A stretch of DNA of 64,000 bases from Saururus chinensis (lineage: Eukaryota > Streptophyta > Magnoliopsida > Piperales > Saururaceae), in assembly GCA_035235625.1 (NCBI GenBank), contig CP141146.1:2288501-2352500 (forward strand), read 5' to 3'. A program made the position numbers and the translations under genes. Below, in pieces: positions 1-12,215 of the stretch. A model generated the notes under the pieces. It ran no database searches and was not told the origin of the DNA. It saw only the letters and a list, made by a program, of their open reading frames with translations. Numbering within the stretch: the first letter of the stretch is position 1; each line of letters starts with the position of its first letter.

Positions 1-367
1 CTGGTGCATTAGTAAGACCAAAAGGCATCACGAAGAATTCATAATGCCCATATCGGGTACGGAAAGCCGTCTTTGCAACATCATCAGGACGGATCCGAAG
101 TTGGTGATAACCCGATCTCAAGTCAATCTTAGAGAAGACATGTGTCTGCTGCAACTGATCAAACAAATCATCAATTCTAGGTAAAGGGTACTTGTTCTTG
201 ATGGTTACCTGATTAAACATTTGGTAGTCGATACACAACCATAGAGAACCATCCTTCTGCCAAACAAATAAGATCGGCGCACCCCAAGGAGATACACTTG
301 GCCTAATATACCCCTTATCCATAAGATCCTGCAGCTGAGCCATAAGATCTTTAAGTTTGGCTAGAGC
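1..367 (-). pseudogene. Ty3/Gypsy reverse transcriptase fragment (runs off window start)
   Basis: Read on the minus strand, this stretch encodes the start of a Ty3/Gypsy reverse transcriptase. Visible motifs are [19 protein letters not shown], a [15 protein letters not shown] block, [24 protein letters not shown] and MPFGLTNAP. The catalytic YxDD lies beyond the window. The protein should continue from the protease region at 3722 and upstream, but a solo LTR (368-3721) separates the two. Family motifs are clear. The element is dead because of this insertion and the stops in gag. Confidence 0.9.
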
Positions 368-790
368 TGTAAGGACCCTCATCTTCAAACCGGTTTTGGT
401 TTTCTTTAATTATGGGTTATCGTGAGATTTACGCGTTTTCTGATCTTATTCGGTGATTTCGTAAATAAATAGTGTTTGTGATGGTTTTAACCAAAAATTA
501 ACTTTAACATTAGTGGTTTTAAGTGATTTTAAACCAAATGTCAATTTTTGAGATTTTTTAGAATTTTTACTATTTTCCCAAAAATTAGGGTTTTGGTGGG
601 ACCCCTGTGGGCCCCACCATCAAAATTTTTATTTTTATGTCAAATGAACCTACACATATACTTAAGGTCCCACAAAAATTTTCAAAATTTTATTAGGCTA
701 AATTTGTACTTAAATTTACAAAATACCCACTTTTAGCCTACTTTTTATATTTACACCCCAAAACTTACCTATGCCTACCCCAACCCTTAC

Positions 791-798
791 TATAAAAG
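791..798 (+). promoter_or_regulatory. TATA box of the solo LTR
   Basis: TATAAAAG lies 423 bases into the LTR, a plausible U3/R boundary. The matching motif in the related LTR is on the minus strand near 8578-8585, supporting opposite orientations. Confidence 0.6.
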
Positions 799-2829
799 GG
801 CAAACCAGAGCCATTTCCATTTTTGGGAATAGGCTAAGGAAGGAGGGCTGGCCTAATCCCCACTTAGGCCCGAATTAGAAGCCGATTAAGGTAAGTTTGC
901 TCTAATTAAGCACTAATCCATGGCTTTTCTCTTAATTTCTTCCAAATCTACCATTTTCCCCTTGATTCAATTCATTTTTGACCATCAAAAGCTACTGATT
1001 TGTATTTTACTACAAACCCTAACATTCAAAATTCAATTTTTACTACCAAAAAGCCCTAGATCTAAGGTTTAATTAGGGATTTCTTGAGTAAATCGATTTC
1101 TATTAGAGTTTAATTCAAACTCATTGTGTTTTCAAGGATTTCAAGAAGGGTGACTCTTCAATCCGAGCTTAATCACGTGCTGAGGTAATGGGTCTTCAAA
1201 ATCTCTGTTTATCCATGGTAAAACTCTCCATTTTTGGCTTATTTCGAAATGGTTTGCTTGATTTAGTGTGTTAATGGTAAGATTAGAAAATGAAATTATT
1301 TAATCCCGATTTCTTAAGGTTTTGAATTATTATAGTTTGGTTTGATATTCTGAAAGTCAAGGAGGACTTTTGATGATGATTAGGGTGTTAGATGTGGATT
1401 TGAAGTGTTATCTATGGTGTTTCGGTTTGGATTTACGAAAGGAAGAAGATGATTGTTCAGCCGTGTTGGCGATCGATCGGCCTTACATGGTGATCGATCG
1501 GCTGAACTGTAAATTTCAAATTTTTACGTGTAACCGATCGAACGGCCTGAAGGGCGATCGATCGGCTACACAGGAAATTGTGTGTTGTGCATATGATGTA
1601 TATTTTGATGATTCCACTTTAGCTTGCCAATTTTATATAAATGTGGAGTGTTTTAAGCTATGTTAGGCTACTAGAAATGCATGCTATTAAGTTTGTGGAG
1701 TTGAGATATATGCTTAGGGATGGTGGAATGACTTATGTTTTGTGGCATGATGTTGGAATCGTTATCTTGAAATTATAAATGGTTGTTTCTTTTTGGTTAA
1801 GCATATATTTTCAGTAGGACTACAATCATTGTTGGACTGATTTGTCATGATAGATTGTGGTTAGTGGTGTGTGAGTGTTGGTGAATGTCATGACTCAATG
1901 ATGAAATGAGTTATGTTTTATATGTTTAGCCTTTGTGGTTGAGTTTTGAATTTAGCTATGATTTCAACGATTCTTCTACTATGATTTCTGCTGGAATTCA
2001 TGTTTAGATAGAAATTCACATGTGTAGTGTGGTAGTGAGTTGATTTTCAAGCATGTTGATATGCATTATGTGAAATGCTTCTACTAGTTACACACACACA
2101 CATGTGGGGGGTTAAATGATGATGTTGAAGCTTGACATTGTGAGTAGGAATGATGCATTAGGGGCTGATGAGAGCACTTATCATGGATTAGGATTCATGT
2201 ATGCTTTGCCCACGCATGTACTATGTTGCACGCATCATAAAAATGGATTTCCAATTGAGGCTTAATCGTGATTAATCGAATTTGACCGATTGGATGCAAT
2301 GTGATGAAATTGTGTGCCGGATTGATCGGTCGTAGATTAATCGCAAGTTGATTGGTCCAAAAGGACATGTTTTGATTTGAATTTCCTGTGTGGAACGATT
2401 TGAAGTTCCTGTGTGGAACGAGTGCACTCCCCGGGTTGAGTCTTGTTTAATGGAATGATGTGGGGACGAGTTGTACTTGTCTTGCGGATATGTGAGAATG
2501 TTATTATGTGTGTTATCTGGACCCTGAGAATCCAGTGTGGTATGCCGTGTGCACCCCGCTACCACGTGTTCTAGGGTTCTCTGTGTAAGAACTCGGGCTC
2601 TTCCCTCCACAGGAGATGTCCCTGGGCGAACACCCCTGCTCTAGATTCTCTGTGTGAGAATGGGACATCCTTGGCCAGGATCATCCAGGGCGAGCAGTAT
2701 TAGGGATTGACAACCCCGATTTTTCTTTAATTCTTGTGTAGAATTTTGGACCATGACACGCCTTCGTGGCCTTCTCAATGCTCCCGTCTGTGTGACATTA
2801 ATGTGGGATTACTCCTTGATGGAGGTTGA

Positions 2830-3115
2830 TTGGGATGATGTTATGCATGTGGAATACGTATGTTAGAGATACATCCATGCAGGTTGTGATGATATTATGC
2901 ATGTGGGAATATGTATGTTAGAGATACGTTCATGCATGTTGGTGTTGATGTTATGCATGTGGAATATGTATGTTAGAGATACATCCATGCATGTTGATTT
3001 TGATGTTATGCATGTGGAACATGTATGTTAGAGATACATCCATGCGGGATTGGTTATGATGTGAATACATGTGGGAATATGTATGCTAGAGATACATCCA
3101 TGCAGGTTGAATTAT
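2830..3115 (+). repeat. ~55 bp tandem repeat inside solo LTR
   Basis: About five units built around TTATGCATGTGGAATATG followed by TTAGAGATACATCCATGCA; copies begin near 2841, 2895, 2951 and 3005. The same repeat occurs inverted in the related LTR at 6170-6512. Confidence 0.85.
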
Positions 3116-3721
3116 ACATTATGATGCAGTGTTAGGTGATATGAATGTGTGATCAGAAAGTGATGCACCATGTAAATCTTTGATCTGAACGATCTCATTA
3201 CTATGCTATCGTATTTTCAACGTTGTTAGTGATATTAAAACCATTGCTAAGTGTTAAAACTCACCCCTCTTTTGTGTTTTGATTTGGGGCTGCGTGGTGC
3301 GACACGCAGACGGACAGGATTGCCTCTATGAGGAAAGGTCAGAGGTAGCTTGGGTGTGATGATGGAGATCGTTTGCGTGACTTACCTTCGTTGGTTTCAT
3401 GCTTGATGTTAGAACCTTTGTGTAGGGTTCTTGTTTTGGATTTATGTCATATTTTGCAGTTGTGATGCTTATGACTTATTTTGAGCCGGTGTGGGCTTTA
3501 CTTAAACTAAGTTTGTGGGTTTGAGATTGTTGTTTACTTTGTGATAAGCAACACCTTTTCTTCCCTTTTATTTACTCTTTCTCAAAGGATTGTGCGCACT
3601 CCATGTTTATGTTAATCGCCCGTGGTTAGGGATTAAGTCTTCCGCTAGATCATTTCTCAATTTTCACTTCGTCGCCCCTGGACCGGGTTCGGCTCGGGTC
3701 GGGCATCGCCGGGGCGTGACA

Positions 3722-5323
3722 GGAGCCATATGAGGGAGCCTTAGAAATATGAGTAGTGCCTTGAATAAGGTCAATGCAAAACTCTATCTCCCTCTCCAGG
3801 GGTAAACTCGCCAAGTTACTAGGGAAGACATCAAGAAATTCCGCCACAACACGAACGGAATCCAAAGAAGGTAACTCCATGTTCAACCCCGTAACACTAG
3901 CAAGGAAAGCCTCGCATCCACTATCGATCCACTTCTTGGCCTTGAAGGATGAGACCAAGAACTTGCCATTAGAACGCTTCACCCCTTGGAAGATAAAAGG
4001 CTTAGCTCCTGGCAACTCGAACTTCACACACCTCTTGCGGCAGTATACATGCACATGGAACTTAAACATCATATCCATGCCTAGGATCACGTCAAAGTCA
4101 ATCATCGGCAATATAATCAGATCCATATGTAGCACATGCTCACCGATCTCCATAAGAATCATCTCAATATACTTTTCCACTCAAAGAGAGGATGAAGGTG
4201 TAGTAGACACACACAAAGGAACATGCAACAACTTATAACAAGCATCCCACTCATGACCAAAATGAAGGGAGACAAAAGAATGAGAAGAACTGGTATCAAA
4301 TAACACTCTAGCATAGTGGGAGGCAATGAGAAACATACCTTCCACCACGCCAGAAGAGTTAGCCACCTCCTGCACTGAAATAGCAAAGACTCTCCCATCA
4401 TGAGCCGGCTTCTTCCCCTTGCCATCTGGCTGCCCGATAGGTGCTCTCGCCGGTGGTGCTCCCGGCTGCTTGGGACCGGAATTAAGAGTCATTGGTGCAC
4501 ATCTTTGAGCACGACAAACCCTCTGGGGACACTCATTGGCATAGTGCCCCTTTTGCCGACAATCATAACAAGTCACACTAACACGGCGGTCATGAGGATC
4601 CTGCTGCACCTGCTGAGTGTTATGCCTCGCATGACGGGTATCTCGCCGCTTATGATCCCTGCGGTTATGACTATCCTCCGTCCTCGACCTCTTAGGCTGC
4701 TACAACCCTCTCCTCTGAATATACTCGTCATAATCTCGCTCCACCGCGATGGCCGTCTCAAGTACCTCAGCAAGGGTCTTGTGCCTGAAGGGCACGACTC
4801 GGCCTTTGATGAAAGGCTTCAGACCGTCCACAAACTTACTTGCTCGCTCATACTCATCGCTGAAGAAGCGAGGAGCAAAGCGCTCAAGCTCCACAAAACA
4901 GGTCTCATAAGCCTAGACCGTCATAGAACCCTGCTGCAGGCTGAGAAACTCCTTCTTCTCCTCTCGGACATGAAGAGGGAAGTACTTATCGTTAAAGGCT
5001 GACAAGAACTCCTGCCAAGGAATGTCCGCTCGGCCATGGAACCTCTAACGCTCCATCGACAACCACCACCTCTGAGCCTTGCCCTTGAACGTGAAGACTG
5101 CAAGTCTACTCTTCTCCTCGTCCGAACAACGTCGAGCACTAAAAATCTTCTCCATATGAAGCCTCCAATTATCCGCCACAGAGGTATCCAATCTACCCTT
5201 GAAGCTAGGGGGATTAAGCTTCTTGAATCCCTCAAGCGAGAAAGATTCAGAACTACTACCACTCGCGTGCTTGGCCTGGAACACCTGTGTCAACCCCTCA
5301 ATGGCAGTCAACACATCGTCCAC
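3722..5323 (-). pseudogene. Gypsy gag and aspartic protease remains
   Basis: On the minus strand, gag starts near 5323 (MDDVLTAIEGLTQVFQ) and includes a retrotransposon-gag block (FTFKGKAQRWWLSM). A CCHC zinc knuckle (CYDCRQKGHYANEC, near 4530-4570) follows. Next comes a retropepsin-like segment in which the active-site triplet reads DTS (FDTSSSHSF, ~4270-4300), and a linker leading to RT (DLIQGTTHISKAPSYGS) that stops at the solo-LTR insertion at 3721. Several in-frame stops (for example near 5047, 4921, 4700 and 4181) break the frame, so this is a dead copy. The order gag-protease-RT is typical of Ty3/Gypsy. Confidence 0.9.
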
Positions 5324-5514
5324 CCTTGGGTCTCTGGCACCGCAATGGTTATTAGCGCCTGCATGATTAGGGCCAGCTATCTACACAACGACCAGACATT
5401 AATCGTACAGCCTAATAACCCGAAAGCAGACGCAGCCAAACAATTAGAAACACACAAACAAACAAGCAAGCAAGACTTGTCACTCAAACCTTATTTACTC
5501 TTGGACAAAGATGT

Positions 5515-5526
5515 GCTCCGATACCA
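5515..5526 (-). other. Primer-binding site of the Gypsy element
   Basis: On the minus strand the bases read TGGTATCGGAGC, one change from TGGTATCAGAGC, the complement of the initiator tRNA-Met 3' end. It lies 7 bases inside the LTR end at 5534, where a PBS belongs, and fixes 5534-9004 as the 5' LTR. Confidence 0.85.
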
Positions 5527-5533
5527 AAAACTT

Positions 5534-8500
5534 TGTCATGCCCCGGCGGTGCTGACCCCGGTCCAGGGGCCGGTCAAGCGCGCGGGGGCAACGAGGGGAA
5601 AATTGAGAAACGATTTAGCGAAAGATTTAACCCTAACCACGGGCGACTTAACAGAATTATGGAGTACGCACATTCCTTTCAGCAAGAGTAAATAAGTAGA
5701 AAAGAAAGAAAGTTGCTTAACACAAAGTAAACAACTAGTCTCAAACCCACATGCTTAGTCAACTATAGCCCACACTAACTCAAAATAAGTCTTAAGGATC
5801 ACAACTGTATAAAGTAGCATAATAATCCAACAGAGAACCCTACACAAAGGTTCTAAACATAAAGTATAACCAAGGAAAATAAATCACATAAGAATCTCCA
5901 CGATCACATCCAAGTCATCTCCGACCTTTCCTCAAATAGGAGATCATGTCCATCTGCGTGTTGCACCATGGAGCCCCAAAGCAAAACACAAGAAAGAGGG
6001 GTGAGTTTAACAAACTTAGCAATGGTTTTAGTATAACTATCTTCATTGGAAATACGATAGCATAGAAATATAATCATTCAGATCAAAGATTGGCAAGGTG
6101 CATCATTTTCTGATCACACATACGCATCACCTAAACCTGCATCATAGTGCATGATCCACATAGTGTCATTCACATCATAACGACCTGCATGAATGTATCT
6201 CTAGTATACATATTCCATCATGCATCACATCATAACAACTTGCATAAATGTATCTCTAACATACATATTCCATCATGCATCACATCATAATAACCTGCAT
6301 GAATGTATTTCTAACATACATATTCCATCATGCATCACATCATAACAACCTGCATGAATGTATCTCTAACATGCATATTCCATCATGCATCACATCATAA
6401 CAACCTGTATGAATGTATTTCTAACATACATATTCTATCATGCATCACATCATAACAACCTGCATGAATGTATCTCTAACATACATATTCCATCATGCAT
6501 TACATCATGTCAACCTCCATCAAGGAGTAATCACAATTTGGTGTCACACAGACGGGAACACAAACAAGGCCAAGAAGGCGTGTCATGATCCAAAATTCTA
6601 CACAAGAATTAAAGAAAGTTCAGGGTTGTCAATCCCTAAAAACTGCTTGCCCTGGACGATCCTGGCCGAGGATGTCCCATTATTACACAAAGAATCTAGA
6701 GCAGGGGTGTTCGCCCAGGGACATCTCCTGCGGAGGGGAAAGCCCGAATTCCCACACAAGGAACCCTAGAACACGTGGTAGCGGGTGCACACAGCATACC
6801 ACACTGGATTCTCAGGGTCTAGATGACACTCATAATAACAATCTCACATCCGCAAGACAAGTACACAACTCGTCCCCACATAATTCTATTTCTCTAGACT
6901 CAACCCGGGGAGTGCACTCATTCCACACAGGAACTCAAATTAAAACATGTCCTTTCGGACCAATCAAGTTTCGATTAAGCCACGACCAATCAATCCTGCA
7001 TACAATTTCCCACATTGCATCCAATCGGTCAAATTCGATTAACCTCGATAAAACCTCAATTGGAAATTCATTTTCATGATGCATGCAACATGGTACATAC
7101 GTAGGCAAGGCATACATTAATCCTAATTCATGATAAGTGCCCTCATCAGCCCCAAATGTATCATTCATAATCATAATATCAAGCTTCATCATCATCATAA
7201 ATTCCCACATGTGTGTGTACCTAGTAGAAGCACTTCACTCAATGCATTTCAACATGCTCGAACTTAACTCACTACCACACTACACATGTGAATTAACATC
7301 TAATAATGAATTCCAGCGGAAATCATAGGAGAAGAATCATTGAAATCATAACTCAAATCAAAGCTCAACCCCAATGGCTAAACATATATAAGATCATTCA
7401 TTTCATCCTTAAGTCATGACATTCACCAACATCCACACATCAACTAACCACATTCTATCATGACAAATCAGTTCATTAATAGGTTATAGTCCTACTAAAA
7501 ATATGTTTAACCATAGGGAATCAACCATTCATAATTTCAAGATGACAATTCCAACATCATGCCACAAACCATAAGTCATTCCACAAATATCTAATCATAT
7601 ATCTCAACTTCATAACCTCAATAGTGTGCCTATCCAGTACCATAATATAGCTCAAAACACTCCACATTCATATGAAATTGACAAGTTAAAGTGGAATCAT
7701 CAAAATAAACATCTTGCAAATAGAACACAAATCTGCTGTGTAGCCATTCGAACGCCCAGAAGGCCATTTGATCGGCTAAATAGGAAAATTTCAAATTTAC
7801 AGTTTGGCCGTTCGAACGCCCAGCAGGCCGTTCAATCGGCTGAATTGGAAATCTGTTAATCTAACAGTGTTGCCATTCGAACGCCCAGAGGGCCGTTCGA
7901 ACGCCAACAAGGCAAAAACGACCTTCTTCTTCCTTTCGAATTTTCAAACCGAAACTCTATTGATAGCACTTCAAATCACCATCTAACAACCTAAATGCCA
8001 TTAAAAGTCTACCATGACTTCCAGAATGCTAAACCACATCATAACAAGATAAAACCCTATGAAATCGGGATTAAAGATTACCATTTTCTAATCATGCCAT
8101 TAGAACACTAAATCAAGTAACTTCATTCAAAATGAACCACAAAATCAAGAGTTTTACCATATAAAGACTAAAATTTCGAAAGTCCATTACCTTATCCTTT
8201 GATTAGGCTTGGATTAGATGGTCACCCTTCTTGAAAACCTTACAAAGACATAGAGTTTGAATTAAACTCCATTAAAACCGATTTAACAAAGAAAACCCTA
8301 ATGAAAAACTTAGATCTAGGGCTTCTTGAACATAAAAATTGAATTTTGAGAGCTAGGGTTTATAGTAAAAATGCAAATCAGTAGCTTTGATGTTTAAAAA
8401 TGAATTAAAATAAAGGGGAAATGGTAGATTTAGAAGAGATTAAGAAGAAAGCTAGGATTTAGTGCTTAATTAGAATGGGCTTACCTTAAACACCTTCTAA

Positions 8501-9004
8501 TCCGGGCCTAATTGGGGATTAGGCCTGACCTCTCCTCCTCAGCCTATTCTCAAAATGGGAATGGCTCAAGTTTGGCCTTTTATAGTAAGCTTTAGGGTGT
8601 GTATGGGTAAGTTGTGGGGTGTAAATAGAGAAATAGGCTAAAAATGAGTATTTTATAAATTTGAGCACTAATTAAATCTGAGAAAATTGTGAAAATTTTT
8701 GTATAACCTTAAGTTGATGTATGAGTCCATTTGACACAAAAACCAAAATTTTGACGGTGGGGCCCACAGGGGTCCCGCCAAAACTCTAATTTTTGGAAAA
8801 TTATTAAAAATTCAAAAAATCCCAAAAATTCACATTTGATTCAAAATCATTTAAAACCACTAATTTTAAAGTCAATTTTAATTAAAACTATCATAAACAT
8901 CATTTATTTTTGAAACCACTAAATAAATCAGAAAACGTGTTAACGTCACGATAACCGATAATTAAAAGAAAACAAAAACCAGTTTAGAGATGAGGGTCCT
9001 TACA
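5534..9004 (-). mobile_element. 5' LTR of the degenerate Gypsy element
   Basis: On the minus strand it starts TGTAAGGACCCTCATC (at 9004) and ends CCGGGGCATGACA (at 5534), immediately before the PBS. It is 3471 bp. It matches the solo LTR at 368-3721 in reverse complement with many substitutions and small indels, so the two insertions are not very recent. A TATA motif is present on the minus strand near 8578-8585. Open frames inside it are random. The 3' LTR lies outside the window. Confidence 0.88.
6170..6512 (-). repeat. ~55 bp tandem repeat inside 5' LTR
   Basis: Six units of the pattern CATCATGCATCACATCATAA, CAACCTGCATGAATGTATC, TCTAACATACATATTC. The array is the inverted counterpart of 2830-3115 but has different unit divergence and copy number. 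Confidence 0.85.
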
Positions 9005-9065
9005 TTAATAATATTGGTTGTTGTGATGGTCAAATCATTCTCTCCCACTACTATCAAGTATCTAG

Positions 9066-9207
9066 GAAGCAAACATTCAAACTCTAATTTCCTCACTCTT
9101 TTTCTAGAAGATGATATTGGAGGACTCCAAATGTATCACCAAAGTCAACACTGGATTGATGTGCCTCCCATTCTTGGGGCTTTTGTCTTAAACATTGATC
9201 TTTATAG
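9066..9207 (+). pseudogene. 2-oxoglutarate/Fe(II) dioxygenase exon fragment
   Basis: The translation contains NFLTLFLEDDIGGLQMYHQS and HWIDVPPILGAFVLNI, homologous to the end of exon 2 of the tandem dioxygenase genes at 20404 and 24908 (FLSIVLQDHIGGLQVLHQD, WVDVMPIHGALVVNIGD). The splice donor position is retained (ATAG then GTACTT at 9208). The iron-binding H-x-D is HSN here, and the glycine of NIGD is lost. The LTR begins only 62 bases upstream, so the rest of the gene is missing on that side. No exon 3 was recognised downstream. It is a diverged third paralog. Confidence 0.8.
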
Positions 9208-9215
9208 GTACTTTA

Positions 9216-10060
9216 GACTAATTCATGGTTTCTTAAGTGGGCAATAAACCAAATTAAATAATTGGTTAACCTGCATAAGTGATGCTTCCCTTTAATCTAT
9301 ACTTCTTCTGTTGTTATATATTAATAGCTCTATATAGTTTTTCAAAATGAACTAATTTTAATTATTTTAAGAAAAATTAATGGAGCTAATTTCTTGTGCA
9401 TGTTTTATTTGATGTTCATCTTATTTATGGTTTACATAGAGTATGTAGAGAATTTGGCTTAATTTAGATGAACTATTTTGACTATGAAGCTGGCAATAAT
9501 AGGTTGCTCAACGCTTGGAACTAACGTCTAACGCTTGGTAATTCATCAGTTTTAATTCTATAAATAATTGATAAGAATTGTTTGGATCATGTCTCGGTTT
9601 TGTGACGTAACTCTCTCAATGTCAAAACTGTACTTGTCCATAGAATGTTGGCAAATCATGTCGGATCCAAGATGTTAGTGGCATCTTTTTTCCCGACTCA
9701 CTTTTATACATCAAATAAGCTCTACAATCTCATTAAGGTGTTCTTATCTAAATCAAATCCTCCTATTTTTTGGTAAATTATGATTCTGTATTATCTACTG
9801 CACTACTATAACAAAGGACTTGGTGGGGAATTTGCTCCATTAAGCGACTTTAAACTTCTAAGTGTAGTGTTGGTATACGGAAGAAATTTGTTCCTTACCG
9901 AAATCCATTATTATATAATTATCAATATATGTAACAAGTCAATTCAAGTACTTACTATTAGTAACAAGTTGTACTCAATTGGAACATTTTATGCTGCTTT
10001 GGTTTGATTAGAACTGATTGCTGGTCTTTTTGCAAGCAGCTTATGCATTTAGAATCCTTA
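9216..10060. other. AT-rich gene-poor stretch
   Basis: Nothing convincing is visible here. It may be the remaining intron of the dioxygenase pseudogene. Short open frames such as 9780-10007 have no recognisable motif. Confidence 0.4.
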
Positions 10061-10063
10061 ACT

Positions 10064-10263
10064 CGATATGCAAAGAAATTTTTCAATGTGCATCGCATAC
10101 CCTGTTGGCCGTGTATTTTACTATTTAAGACATGACTCATCAGCATTTATAACCGCTTGTTGACATGATGTCCCACAACTCTGTTGATGAGTCATGCCTT
10201 GAATGGTCAAATATACGGCCAACAGGGTGTGCGACACACACTAAAAAATTTCTTCGATATGCG
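10064..10263. repeat. Imperfect fold-back, ~82 bp arms, ~36 nt loop
   Basis: The left arm (10064-10145) and right arm (10182-10263) are reverse complements at roughly 80 per cent identity. Shared blocks include CCCTGTTGGCCGT, GACTCATCA and AAGAAATTTTT. The loop is 10146-10181. The transcript of either strand would form a long hairpin. It could be a degraded TIR element, an inverted duplication of a gene piece, or a young small-RNA precursor. No flanking target duplication was identified. Confidence 0.75.
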
Positions 10264-11149
10264 AACTGGGAGCTCCGTGTTTGCCACCTCTCTATTTGCA
10301 TATGATTCTTCATACATGCACATGGAGGGGAGTATTAATTTATTTAGTTTGAACTTGTTTGTTTGGCATACGATCTTGTCTACATAATGTACATTCATAT
10401 TGTACTTTCATGTATAAGCGTTATAGGTAGATAATTGTAACGCCCGAGATTTTTCATCCCTTTTTCTTAAAACTCATAGAAATTTTTTTTTTCTTTCCAT
10501 AAATCGGAGTCAAAACGATAAAATCAAAACCTGTTTATAATTTAAAACATCATACGGTTAAACATCGTACTGCCAAATCAAATATCCTCAGGCGCTACTC
10601 GAAAACACACGTACGAATAAATTCTGCTATGATCATAGACTTTTAAATACAAATCACTCCCGGGCATCCCTCAGTACAAGTCCCCTAACAGTCCACAGAC
10701 TAATCCAATCGAAAGTCCAGATAAACATCATGATGTCTCATCTCACCCAATACAGGAGATCGTGGCATAAATAAACTCACAGAGAGTCAAGCTGATACCT
10801 GAGTCAACGGGAATCAATCCACCGCTGAAACGAGCGTCCATCTCCAGGAGCTCTCCGCACAACCTGCAAAACCTCCCGTACAACGGGGCTAAAAGTAGTA
10901 GGGTGAGTATTTTCATACTCAGTAGGAAAATACCCAGTAGGGGAAATCCCAAACGGTGAAATCCATAAGTTCATAAATCCATGCGTCATGCAACTCAAAC
11001 ATGAAGCAGTCAACATAACATAATCAAATCGTGCACGTACACATACGATCATACCAAAGGCACCATCGTGCCACAAACATATCGAAGGCACCATCGTGCC
11101 AATATCATACTGTCCAATCAACTTACACAAACACCCTTATCCAGTGTCA

Positions 11150-11475
11150 TACAACTTACTCGTACACCGTACGCATACTCATACTTGTACGATCTTACTC
11201 GTACAATCGTATGCTCACTCATACAGCTTTCCCATACATGTACGACCTTACTCGTACGACCTCACTCGTACAGTCTGCACAAAAACATACTTACTGTCTT
11301 ACTCAGAACCATATTCTCACAATCGTACCCATACTCTTACAGTCGTGCTCATACTCATACGCTTACAGTCTTACTCATACTCATACGCTTACAGTCTTAC
11401 TCATACTCATACGCTTACAGTCTTGCTCATACACATACAGTCGTACTCACACTCATACAGTCGTACTCATAATCG
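11150..11475. repeat. Short tandem repeats (CTCATACTCATACGCTTACAG type)
   Basis: Pyrimidine-rich units based on ACTCATACTCATACGCTTAC and CAGTCTTACTCATAC are repeated. They give Thr/His/Ser-rich frames with no coding meaning. The array is inside the solo LTR. Confidence 0.85.
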
Positions 11476-11715
11476 TACACATATCAACGACCACTGAAGC
11501 TCATTACAACTAATAAGCTCCAGCGTCGAAATGGAAAAGAATGCCACTGGGACAACACCTTAACCTCCGGGGAGTGACTAGACGCCATGGACTTTTCCGA
11601 AGGTAAGGCACACCAATGCTCATGGGGCACTGGATCAAACAGGTAAGAGTAGATCCATGATACTACTTACCTGAGCGCGCAAACATAAACACCCACACAT
11701 AAGGGGTCATACAGT

Positions 11716-11921
11716 TGCCCACCATAATGGGTCTTATAGTGCCATAGAATCGCCCACCATAATGGGTCTTATAGTGCTAGAGAATTGCCCACCATAATGG
11801 GTCTTATAGTGCCATAGAATCGCCCACCATAATGGGTCTTATAGTGCCAGAGAATTGCCCACCATAATGGGTCTTATAGTGCCAGAGAATCGCCCACCAT
11901 AATGGGTCTTATAGTGCCATT
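11716..11921. repeat. 35-bp tandem array, six units
   Basis: Units carry CCCACCATAATGGGTCTTAT followed by AGTGCCATAGAATCG; CCCACC starts at 11718, 11753, 11788, 11823, 11858 and 11893. CCCACCATAATGGG is itself a near palindrome. Confidence 0.92.
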
Positions 11922-11964
11922 GCCACTCTTGGGCAGAAAACATATAGTGCCACTCTTGGGTGAA

Positions 11965-12215
11965 AACATACAACGCTCTCAACAGAGCATCAAACGTCTG
12001 GGCTTACACAGCACACAGACCAAATCAGAAACATACGTCGCTCTCAGCAGAGCATCAAACGTCTGGGCTTCATACAGCACGCAGACAAACTCAGAAACGT
12101 ACATCGCTCTCAACAGAGCATCAAATGTCTGGGCTTATACAGCACGCAGACCAAATCAGAAACGTCGCTCTCAGCAGAGCATTAGACGTCCGGTGCTCTA
12201 CATAGCACACAGACA
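11965..12215. repeat. ~60-70 bp tandem array, four units
   Basis: Four units each contain GCTCTCAACAGAGCATCAAA, GTCTGGGCTT and CAGCACGCAGAC. CTCTCAACAGAGCA can form a small stem. Confidence 0.88.

Larger units (their letters stand above)
368..3721 (+). mobile_element. Solo LTR of a Gypsy element, nested in a relative
   Basis: The sequence starts TGTAAGGACCCTCATC and ends CCGGGGCGTGACA, the TG...CA structure of an LTR. It is flanked by AGAGC (363-367) and GGAGC (3722-3726), a 5-bp target duplication with one change. It has no internal coding region, so it is read as a solo LTR left by recombination. Its reverse complement matches 5534-9004 along its length, so it is the same family as the host element but inserted in the opposite direction. 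It contains GATCGATCGG-rich repeats near 1470-1570 and a ~55 bp tandem array near 2830-3115. Confidence 0.88.

Noticed and set aside
3774..5695. Plus-strand frames at 3774-4238, 4400-5002 and 5036-5695
   Set aside because: They are antisense shadows of the gag-protease region, whose zinc knuckle and protease motifs are on the minus strand.
11031..11513. Three overlapping Thr/His/Ser-rich frames
   Set aside because: They are translations of a short tandem repeat, equally open in all three frames.
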